From the NCBI RefSeq assembly GCF_052078665.1, contig NZ_JBQJIK010000036.1, positions 1 to 64,000 on the forward strand: 64,000 nucleotides of DNA, given 5' to 3'. Below the pieces are notes generated by a model. It searched no databases. It was not told the origin of the DNA and worked only from the letters and a program-made list of their open reading frames with translations. The stretch is from Inquilinus sp052078665 (GTDB taxonomy: Bacteria; Pseudomonadota; Alphaproteobacteria; DSM-16000; Inquilinaceae). The first letter of the stretch is position 1. Each line of letters begins with the position of its first letter. The translations under genes were made by a program, and so were the position numbers. Of this stretch, positions 27,871-35,364 are shown piece after piece.

Positions 27871-28024
27871 CAATGAAAAATCCTTAACTTTCAGCCGGTT
27901 CGTCAGGCTTCGCTTGCGGGCTTCCGGCGCGATTGTGCGCCTGCGGCAACGAGGCGGTTCCGTTCAGGATTTCAGTTCCAATAGTATACCGGCGAGTTTT
28001 GTCGCGGCGAACGGAGGAGCGGTG

Positions 28025-28405
28025 ATGGTTGCGCGGCAGATGGTGGACGGGGCGTTCCATCCCTGTCCGATCCGGGACGTGCTGGACCGGATCGGCGACC
28101 GCTGGAGCCTGCTGGTGCTGCAGACGCTGGCGCCGGGGGTGAAGCGCTTCACCGTGGTCAAGCGCGAGATCGGCGACATCTCCCAGCGGATGCTGGCGCA
28201 GACGCTGCGTCGGCTGGAGCAGGACGGGCTGGTGTCGCGCACGGCGCATCCGACCATCCCGCCACGCGTCGACTACGCGCTGACACCGCTGGGCCGGTCG
28301 CTGATGGAGCCGCTGGACGCGCTGGTGCGCTGGGCCGACCAGCATCACGACAAGGTGCGCGCCGCCCGCATGGCGTATGTGCCGCCGACCGCGGAGGCGG
28401 CCTGA
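28025..28405 (+). CDS. HxlR-family transcriptional regulator
   Basis: 126 residues, the family size. The hallmark CPIRDVLDRIGDRWSLLVL opens a winged-helix domain, followed by FTVVKREIGDISQRMLAQTL and RRLEQDGLVSR. The ATG at 28025 follows GGAGGAGCGGT, a strong ribosome site. The conserved N-terminal cysteine is present and may be redox-sensitive as in some HxlR proteins. It is convergent with the Crp-type gene, with only three bases between stops. Targets unknown. Confidence 0.88.
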   Translation: MVARQMVDGAFHPCPIRDVLDRIGDRWSLLVLQTLAPGVKRFTVVKREIGDISQRMLAQTLRRLEQDGLVSRTAHPTIPPRVDYALTPLGRSLMEPLDALVRWADQHHDKVRAARMAYVPPTAEAA

Positions 28406-28408
28406 CGC

Positions 28409-29119
28409 TCAGGCCGCAGGCTTCTGCGCCGCCCTTTTCTCGAGCGCCGGCGCGTCCAGGACCTGCAGCCGCCGTCCCTTGATCCGGAACAGCCCGTCGC
28501 GCTGCAGCCGCTTCAGCGTCCGGTTGGCGTGCACCAGCGAGATGCCGAGCGCATCGGCGATATGCTGCTGGGTGAGCGGGAACGGCATGCCGTCGTCCCG
28601 CACCATGTCGCGCGCCGCGGCCCGGCCATACAGATCGAGGACCAGCGCCGCCACCCGCTCCGGCGCCGTGCGCTGGCCCAGCGACAGCAGCTGCTCCTCC
28701 ATCACGCGCTTCTGGTCCGCGGTCAGCGCGGCGAAGCGGAGGGCGATCTCCGGCTGGGTCTCGGACAGCCCGGCGACGTCCTGGTGGGGGACGACGCAGA
28801 GCGACACGTCGGTGACCGCTTCGACCGAGGTGACGGCGCTGTCGAAGAACTGGGCCTGGAAGCCGATCACGTCGCCCGGCAGGATGAAGGACAGGATCTG
28901 CCGGCGGCCGTCCTGCAGCGACTTGAAGCGCATCGCCCAGCCGCTGGTCACGGTGTAGAGCGGCGGGTTGGAATCGCCCTCCGTCATGATCCGCGCGCCG
29001 GCCAGGAAGCCGACATCCTCGACCCGGCGCCGCCGGATGTAGTCGAGCAGCTCGGGATCGAGGATCCTGAGCTGCGGCATGTCGGTGTCGAGCTTCACGT
29101 TCAGGTCGTGCGGGGACAT
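28409..29119 (-). CDS. Crp/Fnr-family transcriptional regulator
   Basis: 236 residues. An N-terminal cyclic-nucleotide-binding-like beta barrel (about residues 20-130; LSFILPGDVIGFQAQFFDS) is followed by a helix-turn-helix LTQQHIADALGISLVHANRT near residue 185. The four cysteines that hold the Fnr iron-sulfur cluster are absent, so oxygen sensing of that kind is excluded. Its promoter has a perfect sigma-EcfG form, so it probably acts downstream of the general stress response. Effector unknown. Confidence 0.9.
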   Translation of the reverse strand: MSPHDLNVKLDTDMPQLRILDPELLDYIRRRRVEDVGFLAGARIMTEGDSNPPLYTVTSGWAMRFKSLQDGRRQILSFILPGDVIGFQAQFFDSAVTSVEAVTDVSLCVVPHQDVAGLSETQPEIALRFAALTADQKRVMEEQLLSLGQRTAPERVAALVLDLYGRAAARDMVRDDGMPFPLTQQHIADALGISLVHANRTLKRLQRDGLFRIKGRRLQVLDAPALEKRAAQKPAA

Positions 29120-29148
29120 GGCAGGCTCTCCCGGTTCGGCATGTCAGC

Positions 29149-29174
29149 AACGGGCCGAACCGGCAGCCGGTTCC
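29149..29174 (-). promoter_or_regulatory. Sigma-EcfG-type promoter of the Crp-type gene
   Basis: On the minus strand GGAAC (29174-29170) and CGTT (29152-29149) are separated by exactly 17 bases, the consensus of the alphaproteobacterial general-stress promoters. The start codon is 30 bases further on. Confidence 0.75.
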
Positions 29175-29274
29175 GAGGTCCGCCGAAACGCGGCGGACCG
29201 GCCCGGCGGAAAGACCAGGGGCCGCCCCGGAGAACGGCCCCTCAACAATCCTGCTCAGACGGTTGAAAACGAGA

Positions 29275-31713
29275 TCAGAGCAGGATGTCGGCGGCGATCA
29301 GGCCGGCGATGCCGCCGAGCACGATCTGGAAGTTGGACACCCCGTCGCCATCGATGTCGCCGGCGAGGGTGACCGCGTTGCCGCCGGCATTGACGGCGAA
29401 GCGCAGCTCTCCCGCCGTGTGCGTGTACAGGCCGGTGCCAATGAAGGTGAAGGCCTGGTCCCCGCCGGCGGCGGTGTTGGCGTCGATCAGCCTCAGGTCG
29501 ATCAGGTCGCTCTGGCTGTGGCTGAAATCCCCGATCCGGTCGGCATTCGAGCCGATGCCGCTGTCCAGCGCCGACGAGAACACGAAGCGGTCGGCGCCGG
29601 CATTGCCTTGCAGGTTGTCCTTGCCGCCGCCACCATTGAGCACGTCGTTGCCGTCGCGCCCGAACAGGGTGTTGGTCCCGGCGCTGCCCGCAAGGCTGTC
29701 ATTGCCGTCGCTGCCGCTGAGGTTCTCGATGCTGACCAGCAGGTCGCCCTGCGCGTCGCCGCCGAGGGCGGTGCCGTTGGCCAGGTTGATGGTCACGCCC
29801 GCCGCACTGTCGAGATAGCTCGCCAGGTCGATCCCGGCGCCGCCATGCAGGATGTCGGCGCCGGCGCCGCCGCGGAGCGAGTCGTTGCCGTTGTCGCCAT
29901 AGAGGGCGTCGTTGCCGCCGCGGCCGATCAGCGAGTCGCCGCCGCGCCCGCCATGCAGCTGGTTCGCCGCGGCGCTGCCGAGCAGCCGGTCGGCCTGATC
30001 GCCGCCGAAGGCGTTCTCGATCGACCCCGCGGCGAATGTCACCGCCTTGCCGGCGAGGCTGGCCCGGCCGATCGCGAGATCGATCTCGCTCGCCGCCGAC
30101 AGGGCGGCTGCGTTGATCGTGTCGCTGCCGCCATCCGTGTCGGACAGCGTCAGGCGAGATGCATCGGTCAGATGGGCGAAGTCGTTGGTGTAGTAGTAGG
30201 TGTCGTCGGCCGACAGCGCGTCGCCATAGAGCTTGAGCGTCCAGGAGTCGAGCAGGCCGGTCTTGTCGTTGCCGTCCGTGTCGGTGACCCGCAGCGTCCA
30301 GGTGCCCTGGCCGGTCTCGCCGCGCAGCAGCGTGCTGCCGAAGGTGAAGGTCAGGTTGGTGATGAAGTCGGCGGCCGTGGTCGGCGTGTCCAGCAGCAGG
30401 CTCGAGGTGCCGTCCGGCGAGACCAGCTCGATCTTCAGGTCGCCCATCTCCGCGTGGTTCAGCTTGACTGTGACCTCGACGCGGTCGATGTCGATGCCCT
30501 GGCTGATCACGGCGGTGGAGACCAGCGGCGCCGCGGGATCGTCGGCGATCGCGCCGGCCGCGCCCAGGGTGACGGTCTTCTCGACCGTGACCTCGTTGGC
30601 GCTGGTATGCGCGGCGCCCCAGGTCTCGGCCAGCCGGACCGCGGCCAGCGCATCGACCACGCCGAAGCCGAAATCATGGCTGACGGTGTAGCCGCCGCCG
30701 TTCCAGGTGCCGGCGCCGTTGATCTGGATCGCCTCGTTCGGATCCGACTGGCGGGCCGAGATCGCCAGGATCTCCTGCACGTCGCGCCAGCCCAGGCTGC
30801 CGTTCGCCTCGAGGATCAGCGCCACGATGCCCGACACCAAAGGCGCCGCCGAGGAGGTGCCGCCGAAGCCGCGCACGCCGTCGACACCTTGGTAGTCGCC
30901 GGCGCCGTAGCCGTCGTCGCCGGTGCGGTCGGTGGTGACGATGCGGTCATTCGTGCCGGTCAGGCCGCTGCTCGGCGTGGCGACCAGGATCGAGGCGCCC
31001 GGACTGCTGTACCAGGAGGTCTTGCCGTCGTCGGCGACCGCGGCGACCGTGATCGTGTAGCGGTTGTTGTCGAAGGAGTGGTAGTTGGCGTTGTCGTCGT
31101 CCGCGCGGCCGTTGCCGCCGGCCATCACGATGATGGTGCCGAGCCCGCCGCGGCCGTTGTCCGCCGCGTTGATCGTCGCGTCCCGGGCCGGGGCGAAATA
31201 CGGATCGTCGAAATTGTCCCGCAGCACGCCGTTGTCCAGACCGTCGGCATAGCCCCAGCTGCCATTGATGATGTCGGCATGGGCGGCGGCGTGGTTGCGG
31301 GCGTTGACGATCGCGGCCAGCGTCGGGACGCCGGCGATCGTCGGATCATGGATGGCGACGATCGTCGCCTCATAGGCGGCGCCGCGGCCGCCGAGCCCGT
31401 TGTTGCCGGCCGCCGCCGCGACGCCGGCGACGCCGGTGCCGTGATTGTCGACCGACGACGGCACGTAGTTCGGCACCGCCTCACCGGTCACGGCGTAGAT
31501 CGAGAGCGAGCGGTCGACATTGGGTGCGAGGTCCGGATGGTCGAGCTGGATGCCGTCGTCATGGATGGCGATCTTGATGCCCTTGCCGGTGTAGTCCGCC
31601 CACACCGCCTCCACATTGGCGCCATTCGCCTCCGGCCCCTTCAGGTGCCACTGCAGGTCGAGCAACGGGTCGTTGCCGGTCGACAGGACAGCCCCTTGGA
31701 TCGTGTCTGACAT
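29275..31713 (-). CDS. Secreted subtilisin/kexin-like serine protease with P domain and RTX repeats
   Basis: 812 residues. The S8 peptidase domain covers about residues 20-350, with the triad in HDDGIQLDHPDL (Asp), VDNHGTGVAGVAAA (His) and GFGGTSSAAPLVSG (Ser). A proprotein-convertase P domain follows (about 385-510; NHAEMGDLKIELVSPDGTSS). Then come RTX calcium-binding nonapeptides (GGRGGDSLIGRGGNDALYGD) and a C-terminal secretion region ending IAADILL. There is no Sec signal, as expected for type I secretion. The ATG at 31713 follows AGGGGG. No type I exporter genes lie nearby. Needs Ca2+ outside the cell to fold. Confidence 0.93.
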   Translation of the reverse strand: MSDTIQGAVLSTGNDPLLDLQWHLKGPEANGANVEAVWADYTGKGIKIAIHDDGIQLDHPDLAPNVDRSLSIYAVTGEAVPNYVPSSVDNHGTGVAGVAAAAGNNGLGGRGAAYEATIVAIHDPTIAGVPTLAAIVNARNHAAAHADIINGSWGYADGLDNGVLRDNFDDPYFAPARDATINAADNGRGGLGTIIVMAGGNGRADDDNANYHSFDNNRYTITVAAVADDGKTSWYSSPGASILVATPSSGLTGTNDRIVTTDRTGDDGYGAGDYQGVDGVRGFGGTSSAAPLVSGIVALILEANGSLGWRDVQEILAISARQSDPNEAIQINGAGTWNGGGYTVSHDFGFGVVDALAAVRLAETWGAAHTSANEVTVEKTVTLGAAGAIADDPAAPLVSTAVISQGIDIDRVEVTVKLNHAEMGDLKIELVSPDGTSSLLLDTPTTAADFITNLTFTFGSTLLRGETGQGTWTLRVTDTDGNDKTGLLDSWTLKLYGDALSADDTYYYTNDFAHLTDASRLTLSDTDGGSDTINAAALSAASEIDLAIGRASLAGKAVTFAAGSIENAFGGDQADRLLGSAAANQLHGGRGGDSLIGRGGNDALYGDNGNDSLRGGAGADILHGGAGIDLASYLDSAAGVTINLANGTALGGDAQGDLLVSIENLSGSDGNDSLAGSAGTNTLFGRDGNDVLNGGGGKDNLQGNAGADRFVFSSALDSGIGSNADRIGDFSHSQSDLIDLRLIDANTAAGGDQAFTFIGTGLYTHTAGELRFAVNAGGNAVTLAGDIDGDGVSNFQIVLGGIAGLIAADILL

Positions 31714-32103
31714 GCGTATGCCCCCTAATTGTTGGACGGCGCCTTTTCTCTCCGGAAAGGCGCATCGCTCAAATTCAGCGCTCATGGGAAAGGGGAGAGC
31801 AATTGGATATTTCGATTCCTTCGTTTTCCTGGAGTTTCTATTGATTCTTTTTCAAAACTTCCCCTTTGGCCGCAATTCCGGAAATTAATAAATATTGAAT
31901 TTATCCTGACATTGACGGATCTCGACGGAGAGAATCATTGTGGATCGCGGTGCTGGAGGCACCCTATCTGCAACACTGGCTGACCGGCTTCAACTGACCC
32001 GGCCGGCGGCGCGCGGCGCCGCATCGGATTGACCCCGCGACGGCGGCGAGGCTATGTCGGGGCGGGGCGTTTCGGACCCCGCCGGACATCTCGGGAGCCC
32101 CCA
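31714..32103. other. Intergenic region with leader hairpin, 390 bases
   Basis: This is the divergent promoter region between the protease and the lipoprotein gene. It is AT-rich at about 31790-31920, unlike its surroundings. On the protease side GCGCCTTT/AAAGGCGC (31739-31763) forms an eight-base hairpin ending 25 bases before the start codon, where it might influence translation. No gene is recognised. Confidence 0.45.
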
Positions 32104-32619
32104 ATGCTGCGCCGCCTGCCGCTTGCCCTCGCTCTTCTCGCCGCCGCCTGCGCCGCCCAGCCGGTGTCGGGACCGCGCACCGGCTATCAGCCGCAGACCA
32201 CCGCGCATCTGACCGGGGCGGTCGCAGTCAATCCCATGGAATACCGGCCCCGCACCGGCGTGGCGCCGCAGGGCAGCGTGCGGGACGTGCCGGGCTACGT
32301 CACCAACGCGCTGAAGGCCGAGCTGCGCCGCGCCGGCGCCGGGCTGAACTCGTCGCGCTGCGTGCTCGACGCCACGGTTCGCGACTTCAAGGTCGACCGC
32401 GCAGGGGCGGAGGAGCATTACGGCGTCGACATCCACTACGTGCTGGCGGTCGGCGGCAACGTCCAGTTCGACCAGGCCTTCGGCACCACCTTCACCGTGG
32501 CTCGTGGCCAGTCGGTGGACCGCGCGGTGGACGACGCCATCGCCAAGAACCTGAATTTCCTGCTGAAGGACGACTGGTTCGCCACCCTGCTGCTGCGCGA
32601 GTGCAGCGCCCGCACCTAG
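32104..32619 (+). CDS. Putative lipoprotein
   Basis: 171 residues. A lipoprotein signal peptide (MLRRLPLALALLAAAC, lipobox LAAAC) sends it to the membrane. The remainder has no recognised domain; a YajG-like fold is possible from the LKAELRRAGAGLNSS and ATVRDFKVDRAG segments, which resemble lipoproteins with alternating strand-helix units. The start at 32104 places the signal peptide at the N-terminus. Its stop overlaps the convergent Nudix gene by four bases. Confidence 0.75.
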   Translation: MLRRLPLALALLAAACAAQPVSGPRTGYQPQTTAHLTGAVAVNPMEYRPRTGVAPQGSVRDVPGYVTNALKAELRRAGAGLNSSRCVLDATVRDFKVDRAGAEEHYGVDIHYVLAVGGNVQFDQAFGTTFTVARGQSVDRAVDDAIAKNLNFLLKDDWFATLLLRECSART

Positions 32620-33023
32620 TCGGCTGAAGCCAGTGACCGGAAGAGGTCGCGATACGCCTCGACCGCGAGGTCGGGCAGCCGGGCGGCGTCTTCGATCGGG
32701 ATCCAGCGCATCTCGCTGTGCTCGTCGCCCAGCATCCGCGGCTCGCCCCCGGTCCAGCCGGTGACGACGAAGACATGGTACCGGGCCGCGCCGTTCCGGA
32801 CGGGATCGGGATCCGGCAGCGTTGCCACCAGGCGGTGGCGGAGGGGCGTGACCCCGGCCTCCTCCTGCACCTCGCGGACCAGCGCCTGCTCCGGCGTCTC
32901 CCCGGCCTCGAGATGGCCGCCCAGCACGTCCCAGCAATCCGGATAGGAACGGCGCTGCGGCGTCCGCCGGCCCAGCAGGATGCGGCCGTCACGCCGCAGG
33001 ATGGCGCAGGCGATGTGCTTCAT
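32616..33023 (-). CDS. Nudix hydrolase
   Basis: 135 residues. The Nudix box is complete: GGHLEAGETPEQALVREVQE followed by EAGV. It resembles MutT-like enzymes that hydrolyse nucleotide diphosphate derivatives such as oxidised dNTPs. The ATG at 33023 begins the typical MKHIACAILRRDGRILLGRR strand. The substrate cannot be assigned from sequence. The gene is divergent from the P-loop kinase gene. Confidence 0.9.
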   Translation of the reverse strand: MKHIACAILRRDGRILLGRRTPQRRSYPDCWDVLGGHLEAGETPEQALVREVQEEAGVTPLRHRLVATLPDPDPVRNGAARYHVFVVTGWTGGEPRMLGDEHSEMRWIPIEDAARLPDLAVEAYRDLFRSLASAD

Positions 33024-33117
33024 CGGCTGATCTCGATCATGATCGGCGGTGGTTGACATCGTGGCGATCACCGTGGGCCTGTCTATCATAGCCAATGATC
33101 GAGGAGATTTGCCCGCC

Positions 33118-33669
33118 ATGCCGACCGAAACCGAGCTGCCGGAGATCCTCGTCATCACCGGGATCATGGCGGCGGGCAAGTCGACCGTGGCCCAGGCGCT
33201 GGCGGAACGGCTGCCGCGGGCGGTGCATCTGCGCGGCGATTTGTTCCGGCGCATGATCGTCTCCGGCCGGGTCGAGGTGACGCCCGACCTGCCGGCCGAG
33301 GCGATGCGCCAGCTCGACCTGCGCCATGATCTGGCGGCGACGGTGGCCGGGCGCTATGCCGGGTCCGGCTTCACCGTGATCTGGCAGGATGTGATCCTCG
33401 GGCCGACCCTGGCACGGGTCGCCGAGCTGCGGCGCGGCCGATCCTTCGGCATCGTCGTGCTGTGCCCGTCGCCCGAGGCCGTGGCCGCGCGCGAGGCGGG
33501 GCGAAGCAAGACAGGATATGGCGCCTGGACGCCCGCCGATCTGGACCGCGGCCTGCGCGCCGACACGCCGCGGCTCGGGCTGTGGCTCGACAGCTCGGGG
33601 CTGACGGTCAGCGAGACCGTCGATGCGATCCTGGCGCGCATCGCCGAGACGCGGAGAGGACTGCCGTGA
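33118..33669 (+). CDS. P-loop phosphotransferase/kinase-like protein
   Basis: 183 residues. Walker A is GIMAAGKSTVAQAL near residue 14, followed by an LRGDLFRRM segment as in chloramphenicol-phosphotransferase-like and AAA_33 kinases. A C-terminal LDSSGLTVSETVDAIL helix is typical of the family. The substrate is unknown. The ATG at 33118 follows GAGGAG. Its TGA overlaps the GTG of the DMSP-lyase-like gene (GTGA), so these two are translationally coupled. Confidence 0.78.
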   Translation: MPTETELPEILVITGIMAAGKSTVAQALAERLPRAVHLRGDLFRRMIVSGRVEVTPDLPAEAMRQLDLRHDLAATVAGRYAGSGFTVIWQDVILGPTLARVAELRRGRSFGIVVLCPSPEAVAAREAGRSKTGYGAWTPADLDRGLRADTPRLGLWLDSSGLTVSETVDAILARIAETRRGLP

Positions 33670-34274
33670 CGGCGGCGGAGCGGCTGGCCGCGGCGGCGCG
33701 GGCGTTGCTGGCCGGCTTCGACCAGCCGGAGCTGGCCCCGTTCCTGGACGAATGGCCGGCGCCCGACGCCGCGCGGCGGATGGTCGAGCCCAGGCCCCTG
33801 CCCGTGCTGCGCTGGCTCGACCAGGCCCTGGCCTCGGCGGAGACCAGGCCGCTGGTCGACGGGGTCGTCGCCGCGGCCGGAGCCCTCGCCTGGGGCCAGA
33901 CCTATGCGGCGGGGGATCTGGGCGAGCGCTTTCTCGACCGCTACGGCTGGAGCGAACTGATCGGCCTGCGTGGCCCGATCGCCAGCGACCGGCTGGCCTG
34001 CGGCGTCCTGCTGCTCGGGCCTGGGATCGAGTATCCGCCGCACAGCCATCCGGCGGAGGAGATCTACATGCCGCTGGCCGGCACCGCCGATTGGTTGCGC
34101 GGCGGCGAGGGATGGCGGTCACGGCGCCCAGGCGAGCTGATCCACCACCCGTCCGGCATCGCCCATGCGATGCGGACAGAGGCGCAGCCGCTGCTGGCGC
34201 TGTATCTCTGGCGCGGCGGCGACCTGGCGCAGAAGTCGAAGCTTCTTGGTGGAGGATACGATGACCACGCATGA
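33666..34274 (+). CDS. Dimethylsulfoniopropionate-lyase-like cupin protein (DLL superfamily)
   Basis: 202 residues. The cupin metal motif PGIEYPPHSHPAEEIYMPLAG holds the His-x-His, Glu and Tyr of the DddQ/DddL/DddK lyases, and the second motif is GELIHHPSGIAHAMRT. These enzymes cleave DMSP to dimethylsulfide and acrylate, but many members of the DLL superfamily in soil bacteria act on unknown substrates. The GTG start overlaps the kinase stop. The gene also overlaps the deaminase start by 14 bases, so all three form one operon. True DMSP cleavage is unproven. Confidence 0.72.
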   Translation: MTAAERLAAAARALLAGFDQPELAPFLDEWPAPDAARRMVEPRPLPVLRWLDQALASAETRPLVDGVVAAAGALAWGQTYAAGDLGERFLDRYGWSELIGLRGPIASDRLACGVLLLGPGIEYPPHSHPAEEIYMPLAGTADWLRGGEGWRSRRPGELIHHPSGIAHAMRTEAQPLLALYLWRGGDLAQKSKLLGGGYDDHA

Positions 34275-34743
34275 ACGCTTCCTCGCCCAGGCGATCGAGC
34301 TGGCCCGCCGCAATGTCGAGGAGGAGGGCGGCCGGCCCTTCGGCGCGGTGCTGGTGCGGGACGGCGCGGTGATCGCCACCGGCGTCAACCAGATGGGCGC
34401 CACCGGCGATCCGACGGCACATGCTGAGCTGCAGGCGATCCGCGCGGCCAGCCATGCGCTCGGGGCGCTGCGGCTCGACGGCTGCACCGTCTATGCCAGC
34501 GGCCATCCCTGCCCGATGTGCCTCGCGGCCATGACCATGACCGGCATCACCGAGGTGTATTACGCCCATTCCAACGAGGAGGGAGCGCCCTATGGCCTGT
34601 CCACCGCCGCGGTCTATGCCGAGCTGGCCCGGCCGTCGGCCGACCAGGCGATGACCATCCGGCACCTGCCGGTGCGGCTGGACGGGATCGACCTCTACGC
34701 GCTGTGGCGCGACCGGCTCAGGGCGACCGGACCCGGGTCATGA
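34261..34743 (+). CDS. Nucleoside/guanine deaminase-like protein
   Basis: 160 residues of the cytidine-deaminase superfamily. The zinc site is seen as HAELQAI (His and catalytic Glu) and PCPMCLAAM (two Cys). The layout, with NVEEEGGRPFGAVLVRDG near the start, resembles bacterial guanine deaminase (GuaD) and the family's TadA-like members; the PFGAV signature favours guanine deaminase. Its start lies inside the end of the DMSP-lyase-like gene, showing operon linkage. Its own end overlaps the convergent lipoprotein by 26 bases. Confidence 0.85.
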   Translation: MTTHERFLAQAIELARRNVEEEGGRPFGAVLVRDGAVIATGVNQMGATGDPTAHAELQAIRAASHALGALRLDGCTVYASGHPCPMCLAAMTMTGITEVYYAHSNEEGAPYGLSTAAVYAELARPSADQAMTIRHLPVRLDGIDLYALWRDRLRATGPGS

Positions 34744-35152
34744 CGATGTCGACGGTGCCGCCGCCGCCCTGGGTCAGCACCGGGTGGCGGGTGTCGGTGA
34801 CGAACAGCTGCTTGCCGCCGCGCTCGACCCGGGCAGAGACGGCGTAGCTGTGGCGCTGGTCGATCTGCGCCGGGTCGTAGGACAGGGTGAAGGCGGCCGG
34901 CACGCGCACCGGGGCGATGCGCTGCTCGGCCACCACCGTCGACGGCGCGTCGGCCAGCGAGACGTCGAGCAGCTGCACGATCAACTCCGCATCCGCCGGC
35001 AGGGCGATGCGCTCGCGATAGGTCGCGGTGCCGGTGACGGCGGCGCTGGCGACGGGTGCGGGCGTCGGCGTGGCGGTCTCTCCGGTCTTGCCGCAGGCGG
35101 CGAGAAGGAGGACGGCCATCAGGGCGGTTGCTGGAAGGAACAGGTGGTTCAT
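34718..35152 (-). CDS. YbaY-family lipoprotein
   Basis: 144 residues. A lipobox is visible (LLLAAC after MNHLFLPATALMAV), so it is lipid-anchored. The mature part holds the YbaY (type III secretion pilotin-like) fold: VTGTATYRERIALPADAELIVQLLDVSLADA. The ATG at 35152 places the signal peptide correctly. E. coli YbaY binds glycan-like ligands in the outer membrane's inner leaflet by some reports; the role here is unknown. Its end overlaps the convergent deaminase gene. Confidence 0.82.
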   Translation of the reverse strand: MNHLFLPATALMAVLLLAACGKTGETATPTPAPVASAAVTGTATYRERIALPADAELIVQLLDVSLADAPSTVVAEQRIAPVRVPAAFTLSYDPAQIDQRHSYAVSARVERGGKQLFVTDTRHPVLTQGGGGTVDIVMTRVRSP

Positions 35153-35250
35153 CGGCGATCTCTCAACCCGGGTGCTGCTCTGCATCACGACAACGTTCGA
35201 TGGCCCGATCCGTTGCGTCCCGTTGAATCGGAGTGCGATCATAAAATTTC

Positions 35251-35269
35251 AATAAGCGCTTATTATAAT
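35251..35269 (+). promoter_or_regulatory. Palindrome overlapping a perfect -10 box upstream of the RTX gene
   Basis: AATAAGCGCTTATT (35251-35264) is a perfect 14-base palindrome that runs into TATAAT (35264-35269). A regulator bound to the palindrome would sit in the -10/-35 spacer. No convincing -35 box was found, which fits activator-dependent transcription. Confidence 0.5.
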
Positions 35270-35323
35270 TGCGGATAATTTTTCTTTGCATTGTCTCGAT
35301 CCCAGCACTGGGGGTATGGATAA

Positions 35324-35340
35324 CGTCTCATATTGAGACG
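35324..35340 (+). promoter_or_regulatory. Inverted repeat before the RTX gene
   Basis: CGTCTCA-TAT-TGAGACG is a perfect seven-base inverted repeat 25 bases before the RTX start. It may be an operator, or a leader hairpin next to the ribosome site. Confidence 0.5.
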
Positions 35341-35364
35341 ATTGACCTAGGGAGGAGATTTGAC

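Noticed and set aside
29263..31710. Long plus-strand open frame opposite the RTX protease
   Set aside because: Valine/alanine/glycine-rich antisense shadow; the protease triad and RTX repeats are on the minus strand.
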